From: Zoroaster sp. YZ-2022
Taxonomy: Eukaryota > Echinodermata > Asteroidea > Forcipulatida > Zoroasteridae
Direction: 5' to 3'
Assembly (NCBI GenBank): GCA_029582265.1
Contig: CM055828.1
Coordinates: 33,453,263 to 33,517,262, forward strand
Length of the DNA stretch: 64,000 bases
Part shown: positions 31,356 to 43,612 of the stretch, piece after piece
How positions within the stretch are numbered: position 1 is the first letter of the stretch
Layout: every line of letters begins with the position of its first letter
Translations under genes and position numbers: made by a program
Notes under the pieces: model-generated
What the model was told of the DNA's origin: nothing
What the model saw: only the letters and a program-made list of their open reading frames with translations
Databases searched by the model: none

Positions 31356-32340
31356 GTAAGTAAACCCCCTTGTAATTGGATTACTTCTTCAAGTTTTAAA
31401 TTAAAAGAGTGCGGTTGTAACAAGAGGAGTGAAGTTACATCGTGCCTGGCCTTTCCGTAGGGAGCTTAATCCGTTAATTAATCTCAAGAGTAAGTCTATA
31501 TATATCTCCATACATTTCTCCGAGTCAACCATTCTTCAGTGCAATTTTGTTCGTTATTTTTTTGCAGTGCACTGTTCTTAATGCATAGAGAACTGGTTAA
31601 TGCTGGTATTCTTGTTTATATGACGACTTCTCTTTAAATAAGGATATCTCGGTTGACTGATGTAATTAACAATGTTGACCTCCTTGTTGTCGGCATGGAA
31701 TACGTGAACGTTTGGACCAACTTTGTGTCTAAACCACCACTCTGCAAACATCTGTTTCACATCTTCAACAAATTTATTTTTAAATCGCTAACTTGACAAG
31801 ACATTGTGGAATTTTAGTCTACCTAATTTCAAATTCTCTACCAATCTAATTAACTTTGAATATTTCATGCAGAGAGAGTCCCTTTGACGCAATTCAAAAA
31901 TATTAACCAAGCCCAGCCTATAAATGTACTTTATAATCATGTCACGGTCATCCTTGTCTGCTTGCAAACTGTCAAATGGCCGTTAGAGTTTATTTTAAGT
32001 CTAGCCATAGTAATAACACAACTGTCTCCATTTTACCCAAGGAGATGATGAATCCAGCTAATAATCCTACAAGCAATTAGTTAATTTATAACCCATAAAT
32101 TATAGAACATTCTGGGGGCATTTTCGGATCATATCAATATTTGTTCATGAGTCCTGGACAAATAAACGAACAGCTTTGTTGATGTTCTTTTAATAGATTT
32201 ATGACAAAGATGTTAAAGATGATTGAAGTGCCCTGTCCAAAATGAATGATATAAAACACAAGTAACTGGTGTAATTTCTTATATTCAAATAAACCGCAAG
32301 GGACACTAATGCCGACAAAATAAAGAAAACCGCCAACATG

Positions 32341-32520
32341 TGGCTAGATGGCTCAGTTGGTAGAGAGCTGGAACGTTAACAGGTTCCAATGATCCAATCC
32401 CACACTAGTAAATTTTTCTTTGTTCACAGTGTTGAAAATTTTTTAAGTTGTGGTTGGACTTGGTGCTGATTTGTTTTGATTAAAAGAGGTCGCAGGCTCA
32501 AATCCTGCTCTAGTAATTTT
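32341..32520 (+). mobile_element. tRNA-like SINE remnant, partly duplicated
   Basis: An A-box-like gatggctcagttggtagaga at 32348 is followed by a B-box-like ggttccaatgatccaatcc. A second B-box-like ggtcgcaggctcaaatcc lies at about 32488, and each is followed by ctagtaa plus T-rich sequence. The arrangement suggests two overlapping or tandem copies. The tRNA origin cannot be assigned firmly. Confidence 0.6.
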
Positions 32521-33889
32521 TTATTTGTTAATTCCAAACAATGTAATCTCTGCTTTGTAATTTTTGTTGTTTGTTGCACTTTAAGTACATGTAATGTATA
32601 ATTGATTAGTCCAAGGTGTGAACTAATCCCCATGAACCTCATCTTATTTTTTCTGCCGAGTGCCAACCATTTGGTTAGCAATTTAGACCGTAAGTCCCAT
32701 CTTAGTGCTTCCTGAAGTCACAGCATTAATCCCACAAACCAGAGCAGGAACATTCCTCAATTATCCCGGATGATTCTGTCCTTGGCTTATAACTATCTGT
32801 TGTGCACCGTCAAAGGAGAACCACTTTTCCCTGACATTACACATCCCATTTGCTCAGACTTGTCCGCCATGGATGCATCTTACCGGCATTACTACAGCTC
32901 GAGCAATTCATAGCCATTTCATGGCTGAATGGACACCACATCAGTGCCTAATGATGCACTTTAACAGCATGCATAATTAAATTTGGAATATTTTGTCTCT
33001 GTTTACGAACATGGTGTACGGACTGGTCACTCGAATTTATGCATTCTTAGGACAATTCCGAGTTTTTAGCCATGTTTAGCTTTTTTTTGTACAAGTAAAT
33101 TTAATCAGCTTCGGCATCCAGCCCTTAAGTAGTACCCGTGGTTTTTCAGCGGTAGCCGTGTGCCTGAGAGCGTGATGTTCATATTAGCTTGATGTGAATA
33201 AATATTTCCCTCAGTCGGGAAGAGTTGATATGGACTGATGCATTAATACAGAGCTTCAATACTCAACTGAAAAATGCTACATTGGTGCTGGCAGCATGAT
33301 TTATTATTAGGATATGTAGAGAGGCAACCACCCCACCCCCCAGTCCCTCCCCGCCCGGATTAAAAAAAAGTTTAAAATAATAAAAACAAATATCGTAGAT
33401 AGAAATTTTTACTTTTAAGAAATAAATGCAGTGGGAAACTAATTACAGAAATTGCTCTTTAAATGTATTCTCAAGCAATTAATGTAAAAATAATATTCAA
33501 AGATGTGAATTATTTTTTTTACCAGGAATGTTTGTTTTAATCGTTTAATCAGAACATTGATTATTTCACAAATAGTTTGAAGTTACATATTTTAGGACAC
33601 ATTTCTTATAATCATACTTCTGACAATTATTTTCTGAAAGATTATAATTTCAAAGTATTTGTTATCATCAAGTAAAACAGTATTAAATAAATAAATCAGA
33701 TTCCCAAGAACATAATAACATCCCTCAGATTGTCAAGTTTAACTTGAGCACCACGTAAAACACCCAGTAAATTAAATAACTCAATCTACTTCAGGCATAG
33801 TTGCTATCATTTTCTGCTTCAGAAGTTAAAGACTGGGTCATATGAATTGGCAGTTTGCAAATTCTTTGTGTTTTCAGTTTCACTTTATT

Positions 33890-34228
33890 ATTATACATTT
33901 CTAGTAATGAAACCAAGGATGCCTCAAAAGCACCCTTAAGCACTGTAGCTCGGAAGCCTGAGGAAACCTGTAAACAAGGATGCTTGCTATGTGAACCAGA
34001 AACACCGAGGTAAACCCCTACTCCTCCACGATAAGTGTTCTGGGTTCTTTTATGTGCATTACTTAATCTAGTACACAGGACCTATGGCTTAACGTCCCAT
34101 CCGAAGGACGAAGCAATTATGCTCAAGGACACGAGCGCCGTGACCAGCCATGCCGGGATTCGAACCCACATTCTGACAACACCAGACCTTGAGTCCGATG
34201 CACTAGACCGCTCGGCCATGTCACTCCA
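33890..34228 (-). mobile_element. tRNA-derived SINE (Leu-like head)
   Basis: On the minus strand the head reads atggccgagcggtctagtgc with B box gtgggttcgaatcccggc, followed by a body with gcgctcgtgtccttgagc. The tRNA part resembles a class II (leucine-type) tRNA. The + strand SINE at 56651-56990 shares the head and the tccttgagca block. Confidence 0.75.
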
Positions 34229-34292
34229 CTTTCAGATTTTTTCCCAGTGATATGCTTTTTTATGTTTTTTTGTTTAGATTTAGTTTCTCATT

Positions 34293-34592
34293 TAAGGCCA
34301 AAAACAAAGTCTCCTGATTCTGGTCTGTGATTGGAATTCTGCCACACTGTGTTTTAAACGACTTTTTCACATCAGGGTATGACCATTTCCCCCCGATTTG
34401 TGAGGCCTCTCTTAGCCACCATACTTTGTGTACAGGAAATTTAGTCTGATTCCAATAACCGCATATAGATGTATTATGTATTTCACTGGTTGGCAAAGAT
34501 AAAAATTACCAAAAAAAATAAAAAATCCTGTCACTGCACCGATTCTGAAGCCGACCTATGACCAGAAACCAAAGACTTTCTTTTGGTCTAAC
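34293..34592 (-). mobile_element. MITE of the 'gtctccggtttctggtc' family, reverse copy
   Basis: One end reads aaggccaaaaacaaagtctc and the other gaccagaaaccaaagacttt. The interior contains the family's gaggcctctcttagccacca in reverse. No ORF. Confidence 0.65.
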
Positions 34593-36346
34593 TGTTTTTT
34601 TAATTTATTTCTCTTAACTTTTTCAAAATTAATTTGTTTGCTATTATTTGTGGAGAATATCCTTTCTGCCACCACCACTTAAATGAGTATTGACATTGAA
34701 TTACATGTAGAATTGTGATGAGTAATACAGTCCATAATACTATAATGTTTAGATTAGGTGCCATGAATCAAAATAAATCATAATATTCTTCTCTCACTCC
34801 ACCTCCCACCCCCCCCCCCCCCCAGGTGATCTACAAATAAAATGAAGAGATTGAATCATGGGGGAGGGGCATGCTTCCCTTTTTTAATCATTGTTTATGT
34901 AAAATTTACCTTATGTTTTTTTTTTGTGCCTCACTTTTTTGCCATGTGCCCCCCCTTTTAAAACCCTGTCTCCACCCCTGCAAAAAGCTATGCGAAATTT
35001 TTTTTTTAATTAAGAATTATTCAATGAAATAAAATATATGCGCAGCGGAGAAACGCTGCAAGTTTCCTTTCTTGCTGTACTTTGGGGGAGAATGTAACGA
35101 GAGTCGGTTATTTCCCTAAAGCTTTGGCTCGGAGCTGTAGTGAGCTCAACATGAGATCAGACAATGCATACACCCAGTACACACCTGCAGCAGTGCTGAT
35201 TTAATTAAAATGAACCCTCCATCTTCAGCTATGAATATTTCATATCATACCACTCTGTGTAAGACGACATAGTCAAGCCGTGTCTATTTGGGTAAATTAT
35301 TCAGACATTTCTGCATTTCGCACACCCCTTGTCAGTTGACATTTTGAAATTTATTCCGATGTGTCAATAATTATGATTATTTTGTCAGTCTGACTGCTTC
35401 ATTTAATTATAAAGAACATCTTTCAGATGCTGCACTCGGAACCAATCGAGTGGGCCCCTTTCCCCCCCCCCCCAAACCAAAAGTGGGAGTCACATTGATT
35501 TTGTTTTACATATAAAATATTGTTTAGCACATATATAGCTTTATCCTGATACATCAACACAATGTTAAAAGTAGGCACTGTATACAGAGTCTCAGAAGCC
35601 AACTCCAACCAACCAACCAACCAACCCTGCCCCATGATTTATTATCCGATCAGGATTATTGTCAGTAGTCGCTAAGGTTAAAACGGCCGCCATATTGATT
35701 GCATTTACATGTTGACTCTGCAACGACGACGCACTGGTGACTTGCGCAATGAGGTCTGAAAACATATTTGTTGAGAGAACCGTGCTCATGCATTCATGCC
35801 GTCGTTAATAGGAAAACCAACATTTAACTTGGCACATGCACTGTAAATACTTGTCATGTGGGAGGAATTCAGGCTAAGTTGTACAGCTGTGAAAACTGTT
35901 AATATAGAATTAGACAAACAGTCTGCACGATCCTGCACAGCCATATTGTTTAATTGGCACGCTCGTCATATATATGTAGCATGAATTTGTTGTCAATTTG
36001 TTTTTTTGGTGTGAGATGGTTCTGAATTTCCAATGCAATGACCGTCCCTGAACCGCACTCAATCTTTACCTCTCTCCTGTCGACAACTAATCGTTGGATT
36101 TTGAAACATAGGATTACAACGAAATAAATCCAACATTTTGAGAAAAAAAGTTTGACATTTTTGGAATTAGTTGGAATTTTTTTTTAATATGTGACAGTGT
36201 TAATTAATTTTTTTTTATTGTAAAGATGACATAAAGAATTATTAGTTTCAAATATATCAAATGATAAAATTTGAATGTTAAACTAATCTGTGTAAAGCTC
36301 TTAAATGTTAACAATCTTTCCTATAAATCATTTTTGTCTGAAGTGC

Positions 36347-36640
36347 TGTCACTTTCAAGTAAGGGAGGAGGGCCAAAGTCATGGTACAGCCAAGCCTTTG
36401 AGAAGCCTGGCCAGGCCCAGGCCCAGGCTACCTGGCCTCCTAATCTGTCTTTTGTGAGTCCTAATCCTGTAACAATACAGTACCTGCCAATCAACATAAC
36501 CTGGGCTTCTGGAGGGCCTAGCCCAGGCAAGCAGAGCTCATTATATAGGCCAGTAGGCAGGGGAAAAGCCTGGGCCTGGCCGGGCTTCTCAAAGGCTTGG
36601 CTGTACCATGACTATGGCCCTTGTCCCTAAAGTGAAACTA
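36347..36640. mobile_element. GC-rich element with about 50-bp inverted repeats
   Basis: ggccaaagtcatggtacagc through ccaggcccaggc at 36370-36425 is mirrored by gcctgggcctggccgggctt through catgactatggccc at 36568-36620. Outer flanks also pair weakly (tcacttt...aggga). The interior has repeated AGGCCCAGG/CTGGGC words. MITE-like, superfamily unknown. Confidence 0.75.
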
Positions 36641-37365
36641 TTGCCAACATTCCAAATTCCAAATTAGAATAAGAATGAGACAAAAAAAACATAATAAAAT
36701 TATGAAGTAAAGTGCATTACAACAAGCCATCTGTTCTGCACTGCGAGCAATGTGTATATGATTCACTTGCTACCACAAAGTGCAAAATCAGCCATCTTTA
36801 CGGGCAATGACAACCACTTTTTGGAATGCACAAATATGCATTACGCGTAAGACCCACGGGCCGCACACAGGCGCTTCAACAAATTACGTGCATCACTGAT
36901 CGGTGAAACACTGTACTGCATAGGAAAATGTTTGTGCAGCCCAAATTTAAGTTGCCTGTAAGATGGCATAGTTAAGGAACTATCTATATATAATTTGAAA
37001 CAAATCTAGATGATAAACCCAGATATGCCCATCCTCATTGATTTTTTTATGTCTAATTTAAGATGAAACGAGAGACCTGTTCCAGGTGTTTATTAAACAT
37101 TTACTTGTGGAATTACTGGCAAGAGCTTCCAAGTTCGTTCAATTGGCTGCATGCGCAGGTGGCGTGTACTGATTGCCAATATGATAAACGGAACTTATCC
37201 TACCAAAATCTAATCATTTGTATAAAATAAATTACATCTCCCTTCACTGTTAGGGGTATGTTACCATTTTTTCATAATTTATTTTGTAGCATACAAAGGT
37301 GACAGCCCTTTTGCTGAACTGCTTTCTTTGAATTATTGTTTGCCCAAATGACTTTCAACATGACA

Positions 37366-37522
37366 TGGATGTCATGGAATTCAACATATGCAGCAGCAAT
37401 GGCAATATGACCTTATCACGACCTTAAAATAAATACCCCATGTTGTTTTCAGTCACTGAGTTAAGCTAAAACGAGCACTCCAATTCCATGCCCTGTTGAT
37501 CATGGCGATATTGTCCCTTTAA
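37366..37522. mobile_element. TTAA-ended foldback MITE, partial
   Basis: The right part is intact (agcactccaattccatgccc to gatattgtccctttaa). The left end is eroded. Its terminal TTAA is shared with the next element at 37523. Confidence 0.65.
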
Positions 37523-37879
37523 CCCTCCTACTGTAGCTGAACTTTTGTGGCTACAGTGGTCAAAATCAGTCAACTGACTGTTTTTGACTGTTGGGGCATT
37601 TTTGACTGGTTTTGACCACCCTCAACAATACAAGACGATGCATTTACCAGTCAAAAACGGTCGACTCATTTTGACCTGTAAATGTACTCACTACACATAA
37701 GGTTTGACCGTGTTTGACTTTTAAGTGCACTAGATATACCTTGGCAAGTATATCAACATTTTGACTGATTTTGACCCTTGTAGTCACAGAACGGTTAACA
37801 GTGTTTGACTTTTAAGTGCACTAGATATACATTGGCATCAACATTTTGACTGATTTTGACCCTTGCAGTCCTAGAAGGG
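37523..37879. mobile_element. TTAA-flanked CCC...GGG element, GTCAAAA type
   Basis: Begins CCCTCCTACTG after TTAA (37519-37522) and ends ctagaaGGG before TTAA (37880-37883). The interior is dense in gtcaaaa/ttttgac words, with a duplicated block of about 75 bases (acttttaagtgcactagata). It is the reverse-orientation relative of 11945-12237. Confidence 0.75.
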
Positions 37880-38908
37880 TTAAACAACCAATTCAACCTG
37901 TGAATGTTTCAGCTTGTCACACTGTAGGGCCTATCATTACCAAGAAATAGTGAAAATGAATTTAAAATGCTGTATTCATTCTATGTGGAATTAATCAAAC
38001 TTGTAACAGCCCTTGAATGTTTTTATTTTAGGAAATAAGTATTCAATGCTATATAATTGAACTGTCATTTGTGTGCCCTGCAACCCCTCTGGTGAAAAAA
38101 CTTTTATTCATAAACAGTTCTTGCTTGAACCGTAAATTTAAGCAAAAAAATCACTGCAAATGAAAGCGTGATTCCTCAACACTAGCATCCCTCCCATTCA
38201 TCAGTACAGTGGCACAGATCTGGTATCTAAGTTCACCCAAAGCGCTGGAATTTATTATTCCCTTATAAACCCCCCCTGAACTACACTGTGAAATTATTCA
38301 ACATGAACAGCTGAACAGTGCACGTGCTGGCGAACACACGGCTGCGGTACTTACCACAGAGCTTGCGCTTCTGTAGTGGCAAAAGGTGGCTGGGGAAATA
38401 TTGAGTGTCAATCAACGGGGATGTTATTGGTTTGCTTATATCTGACTTGCTTTATTTAAATTCTGAAGAACATGGTATCTGGCATATGTCCTAGTCTTTG
38501 AAGTAAAATGTCAAACAATGTGATTGAGTATGTAGATGGATTCATTCATGTTAAACAGATGGAACCGTTACACAGATGGACTTATTCATGTTCTACAAAA
38601 GGGCCTACAGTATATACACCTTGAATAGCATTTAACTCTACTAATAGATCTGTTTTTTGGAACAAGATACATTTTTTTGGTATGAATTGTATATTGTTTT
38701 TAACTTCAAAATGGATCTCTTTACCTTAAGAATGTAGAATTTTAATTAATTTAAGCCACTGTTCAATTTAATACAAATTTGTTTTCCCTACTCAAATAGA
38801 ATCAGGAATATATGAGCATAGGTTACGTACAATATAAAAATAGGGGGAAAATAAAGAGAGAACGGAGAAATTTTTTGAACAAAATAAATGCTCATAGTTT
38901 TGCATAAA

Positions 38909-39047
38909 GCTTGGTCCCAAGCCCGGATAAATGGGAGGGTTGCGTCAGGAAGGGCATCCGGCGTAAAACCTATGCCAAATCAAATATGCGGATCATGATC
39001 CGCTGTGGCGACCCCTAACGGGAGCAGCCGAAAGAGGAAGAAGAAGA
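38909..39047 (+). mobile_element. 5'-truncated LINE tail (RTE/Rex3-like) with 13-bp duplication
   Basis: The sequence gtcccaagcccggataaatg, then gggcatccggcgtaaaac, then tggcgacccctaacgggagc ends in an agaagaag repeat. I recognise it as the 3' end of an RTE-type non-LTR element widespread in fish and other animals. It is flanked by AGTTTTGCATAAA at 38896-38908 and 39048-39060, a 13-bp target duplication, so this is a retroposed copy. No coding part remains. Confidence 0.85.
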
Positions 39048-41636
39048 AGTTTTGCATAAAACTTACTTGATGACTGTCTAAGATGCTATCATATTTCTAA
39101 AATCTGTCTGTCAAATTTGTCTATCATATTATTGAATTTAGTGAAATAATTTCCCAAATGAATTTCTGCCATCCAAACAATTAGAATGCATTTTAACAGA
39201 AAATGTATTCATATTTTTTGGTATTCCGTGGAAAAAAAAATCATTTTCAAAATATTGTTTTTAATTGTACTTAGAATGATAGCCCATCAGACACAAATAT
39301 TGTTTGGTTTATTGTTTGATTTATTTAATAACGTTCAAAAATTCACGGTCTAATGACCGAACTGCATTTTAAATTTACAGTTATAAAAACATCAAAAGTA
39401 TAAAGAAAAACATTTGAACAAAATTATAAACGAGACTACAAGAATATAATTTAAATCAAAATTTAAATTACAAAAAGTGAAAAGTAAACATTATAAATTA
39501 GATGAAAAATGCAACTATTACTACTGATAGAAAGTGAATGAAAACACCCCAGAATGATAAAAACAAAAAAATTATTTGTTTAGTAGAGATGTTCAGGTAT
39601 GGAAGGGGGATGCATTTGAACCATTTTGTATTGCACTTGAAGCGCTCCAAATTGGTTTTTTTTTTCCTTAGATTCATGGACGAGGTGTACCCAGAGGCCA
39701 GAAACCAGGCTGTAAATCTATCAGAAAAGCTTGACTTTTTTAGCAAATTCCTTACAGATTTGTATTCCTCACAGATTTGTATTCCTTACAGATTTGTGTT
39801 CTGCGGTTCTTGTAGTGTGTCAAGCTGAAGTGTCAAGGGATGTTTCATACCAATGTCATCAAATTAACTCCAAGTAAAGTTCATGTTAATCTGTGATGTA
39901 TACCGAGAATACCAATATTGAATGTAGGTATTATGGCTCAACAGAAAAGCACTAAAATATTTTTTTTGTAGTGAGATATGAAGTTAAAATATGTAATAAG
40001 CACAGCAATTCTTTGGTTTTATACAACCTCTCCAACGCCAGTACCGTACTTAAGTATGCTTGAATTCACTCTAATAGATTCAGTTCAGCATGGATCATGT
40101 TCTAATTTTTCCATTGCAATTTATACAGTCATCACAGGCATGATTTCAGAACCAAGCATGAAGTAATTATGAGCGAACATAACGGTATATTCACCATTTT
40201 CTGGTTAATTTGAAGGCAGCAGTTTTGTCAGTAAATATGTGAATGGTCAGTGTTGTAAACAATTTGCCCTTGTACTAACCGCATCGCAATACAAAATAAT
40301 AGAACCCCACCTTCATGTACACACGCCTCGTACAGGAAGACAACAAAGAAATTCAATAGACACAGAAAAAAAATAGATGCCTATTGATAGCACGTCGCAG
40401 GAAGGCCGAATAATTTTGCTGTCAGTCGTGTTTTTTGTACATTCTTGTTACCATGACATCGGTTTATGAGGCCATTCTTCATGGAATCACACTCTGACGT
40501 CAGTTGACGGTTTGCTCGAAAGCACGCTTGCTATATTTGGCCGAGCAAAACGCTATCTCGTGGGAGAACCTTTCAAGCAAGCTCAATCGTTCCTGGCTAT
40601 TAAAAAAATAAGAGAGGAAGAAAATAGAAGGATTCCCTTAGGAGCTGGGAACAATAGCCTTGTACCAAGAGTCTCTTAATCTTCAACTCAATTTATTACG
40701 CAGCGAATGGACAGAAAAAACAATTTCAGCATGTGATATCTTGAATATGTTTTGCCAGGCACTGAGCACACTGCATGCATTAAGAATCAAACGATTGATT
40801 GGTTGTACATGTACAAACAGAAAAGTCTCAAAGACTAATAACTCCAGGGGTGCCCTATGCTGTCCACCATATAAAGAAACTGAGGACAATTACCTGAGGG
40901 TACATCCTACAAGAAGGACCACCAAGGACTATGGGATGGGATTAAGTACCCTTTTCGACCCATCTAATTGCCATAGATCAATTTCTAAACACTAGCTGAA
41001 TCTGCCTTTCAGGCATAATATGTTAAAGTGTTGTTAATGACAGTTTATAGTCCTTGTAAATTTTGTCCAATCAAGGCCAGGAGGTTCCATAAAAAATTCA
41101 TAATTTGTTTATAAATCTGTTTTTTTCTAGATAAGTTACACATTACAGCTATGCATTATTCCATAATTTTCTTAATATGTCTTAATAAGCGCACTACTTC
41201 TCTCCTAGAAGAAAGAAAGAAGGTAAATTAATTTCAAATAAGTTATTTCACAAAATAACAGACTAGGGCATGAGTTAAGATTGATTAAGTGAATAAATGG
41301 ATTTATGACGCAGCAATCTAATTGTTTGAAAACAACACTGATGAAATAACTAAAGAAATGGAACATATATGTATAGGCCTACCTTGAGGAGATAATTACT
41401 CATTTGCGACAGATGATACCGAGCTTGGGATCGACAAAGCTCTTGATCGGAAACACAACCAAGAATTTGAATATATAATAATCATGACATGTAGGTAGAG
41501 CCTGAATGTGTAAACTATTTGGTTTCTTTTTTTTATGCTGATGTACTTAGGGAAAATACTTGGATGAATGTTCAAAGATGTAGTAGCCTATAAATATGGT
41601 AATTAAAATATTACAAAATGGTAACATTTTAATGTA

Positions 41637-41988
41637 ACCCAAATCCTCCAAAATCCTCTTTGCTAAAGTGAAGGATTTTGGAGGATTGAGGTTACATGCT
41701 ACATGCTCTTTGCTAAAGTGAAGGATTATGGAAGATTGAGGTTATTAGGCATACTTGCCTTTCCATGGTACATGTACATCCATGTTTGTTGTAGTGATTG
41801 CAAGGTCAGTGCTTGGGTCAGTGGACACTGTTTATTGCTCCATGCATGCAGGGAGGGTCCCTGGCCATGTACATTATCACAGATTAGAAACACATGTGTG
41901 CATACATGTCGTATGCTTGCTTCACTACTGAAGGATTTTGGCCGGATTCAGGTTATGTGTAAGCATATGGGCCTAGGGAGTTAGGGTT
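41637..41988. mobile_element. CCCTAA-type element, TCCTCCAAAATCC group, copy 1
   Basis: The left end reads taacccaaatcctccaaaat and the right end ctagggagttaggg. Between them are the shared ccatgcatgcagggagggtc and ggattttgg oligomers. The TTAA flanks are mutated. Homologous to 42992-43340 (reverse), 51324-51670 and 60467-60800. Confidence 0.75.
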
Positions 41989-42179
41989 AGGCTGATGATG
42001 GTACCAATCTTCCCTGGAAATAATCTTGTCTGAGATGCTGTCATTACTGAGAAAAGTAGAATATTTTTCATTTTTAATTCAGGAAATTACTCTTTCCAAA
42101 ATCTTAATACATGTACATTCTCACTATTTTTCTTGTTGACATTTACATAATAAGATAAAACTTTCATAGGTTGGTCGTT

Positions 42180-42604
42180 TAAAGGGACACTATCGTCACG
42201 ATAAGATGAGACTGTCAACAGGGCATGGAATCAGTGTCCTAGTATAAGATGAACACAGTGACTGAAAATTACTGGCTCATTTATGCAGCAACAATGATAA
42301 TATGACCTTATACAGAGCTGCCAACTCTTCCGGATTCTGCGGAAGACTTCGCGTATTTGACGGTAATTTACTTACTTAAAATATATGCAAGGAGGCCTCT
42401 CCTTTTGGCACCAAAAGGATGAGAGGCCTCCTTGCATATATTTTAAGTAAGTAAATTACCGTCAAATACGCGAACTCTTCCGCAGAATCCGGAAGAGTTG
42501 GCAGCTCTGCCTTATATCATGTGGAATATTATTTTAAGTCACTGAGTTAATCTTAAGATAAGCATTCCGATTCCATGCCCTGTTGATCATGACGATATTG
42601 CCCC
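42180..42604. mobile_element. TTAA-ended foldback MITE split by a palindromic element
   Basis: Starts tttaaagggacactatcgtc and ends gacgatattgcccctaa. The middle, at the 'tatgaccttat' point, is interrupted by the 197-base palindrome at 42313-42509. Apart from that insertion and its duplication, the copy is of normal length. Confidence 0.8.
42313..42509. mobile_element. 197-bp near-perfect palindromic foldback element
   Basis: The arms of about 96 bases start CAGAGCTGCCAACTCTTCCG and end with its complement. I see one arm mismatch and one extra base near the centre. It is flanked by CCTTATA at 42306-42312 and 42510-42516, so it inserted with a 7-bp (possibly 8-bp) duplication into an older MITE. 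CAG...CTG ends with such a duplication are compatible with hAT, but that is not proven. Confidence 0.9.
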
Positions 42605-42610
42605 TAATAA

Positions 42611-42725
42611 CCCTAACTCCCTAGGCCCATTTGCTTACACATAACCTGAATCCTTCCTAACTCCCTAGGCCCATTTGCTTACACATAACCTGAATCCTCC
42701 AAAATCCTTCAGTAGTAAAGCAAGC
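42611..42725. repeat. CCCTAA-type element, end fragment with internal duplication
   Basis: ccctaactccctaggcccat and ataacctgaatcct occur twice in a row (from 42611 and from about 42657), then aaaatccttcagtagtaaag. Only one end of the element is present. Confidence 0.65.
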
Positions 42726-42742
42726 ACATGACATGTATGCAC

Positions 42743-43340
42743 AGCAGAACAGGAAAACACACGGTTACGTGAACATGTCACACTGTAATAACATACTGCT
42801 TCTTCTTCACAAAAATAAATATCAGGGGTTGACCTAAAATGAGTTACGCCTGTAAATACTTTTGGTATAAATTTAATGCATCCATACTTTAAAGGGACAA
42901 TCTCGTCATGATCAAAGAAGACTTTTGACAGGGCATGGAATGTCATGATTATGCAGACATTGTCTCATTACTTATGTAACAGCCACATTAACCCTAACTC
43001 CCTAGGCCCATACATAACCTGAATCCTCCAAAATCCTTCAGTAGTAAACCAAGCACATTATATGCACACATGTGTTTCTAATCTGTGATACATGTACATG
43101 GCCAGGGACCCTCCCTGCATGCAAGGAGCAATAAACAGTGTCCACTGATCCAAGCACTGACCTTTCAATCACTACAACAAACATGGATGTACATGTACCA
43201 TGGAAAGGCAAGTATGCCTAATAACCCCAATCCTCCAAAATCATTCACTTTAGCAAAGAGCATGTAGCATGTAACCTCAATCCTTCAAAATCCTTCACTT
43301 TAGCAAAGAGGATTTTGGAAGATTTGGGAAGGTTAGGTTG
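42743..43340. repeat. Inverted segmental duplicate, arm 1 (about 600 bp)
   Basis: The whole block (unique sequence from agcagaacaggaaaacacac, a partial foldback MITE at about 42891-42960 and a CCCTAA-type element at 42992-43340) recurs in reverse at 51320-51919. A shared 68-residue reading frame is identical in the two copies. Confidence 0.9.
42992..43340. mobile_element. CCCTAA-type element, reverse copy
   Basis: Begins CCCTAACTCCCTAGGCCC after TTAA (42988-42991) and ends aggattttggaagatttggg with the right TTAA lost. It is the mirror copy of 51324-51670. Confidence 0.8.
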
Positions 43341-43483
43341 TATAGCTTGATTGTAAGAGAGTTAGTAAACTGTAGAAACATCACTTTGTACATTTGTTGT
43401 TGAAGAAATGAAATCACCTGTACATTTTCAAGAAATGGAAAAAAATATATATCAATACAAAAATGAAATTAATGAATAATTTG

Positions 43484-43612
43484 TTAGCTGAGGACGATCA
43501 GAGCATACTGATCGAAACGTCGAGTTGTACCCCCATGCAGTTCTTTTCAGAACTAATTATTACTCAATTGAGATTCCACATGGTGTCACCGCAATTAGTC
43601 TTACTTAATTTG
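43484..43612 (+). repeat. Dispersed repeat with hammerhead-like core, copy 4
   Basis: CTGAGGA at 43488-43494, hairpin (GATCAG, AGCATA, CTGATC), then GAAACGTC at 43514-43521. The shared body follows (cagttcttttcagaactaat, cacatggtgtcaccgcaatt). Confidence 0.78.

Noticed and set aside
39672..39711. Possible 40-base channel exon (attcatggacgaggtgtacc and on)
   Set aside because: It has an acceptor-like ttccttag, a donor-like gtaaat and the right phase to follow the RCK1 exon. The encoded residues (FMDEVYPEARNQ) do not resemble any part of RCK1, so it is probably chance.
40660..40995. 111-codon + strand frame
   Set aside because: No recognisable domain or splice context and no similarity that I can see. 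The A/T-rich reading looks accidental.
42665..42946. 93-codon minus-strand frame, repeated at 51716-51946
   Set aside because: The identical 68 residues reflect the 600-bp inverted duplication. The frame crosses MITE ends and carries no protein-like motif.
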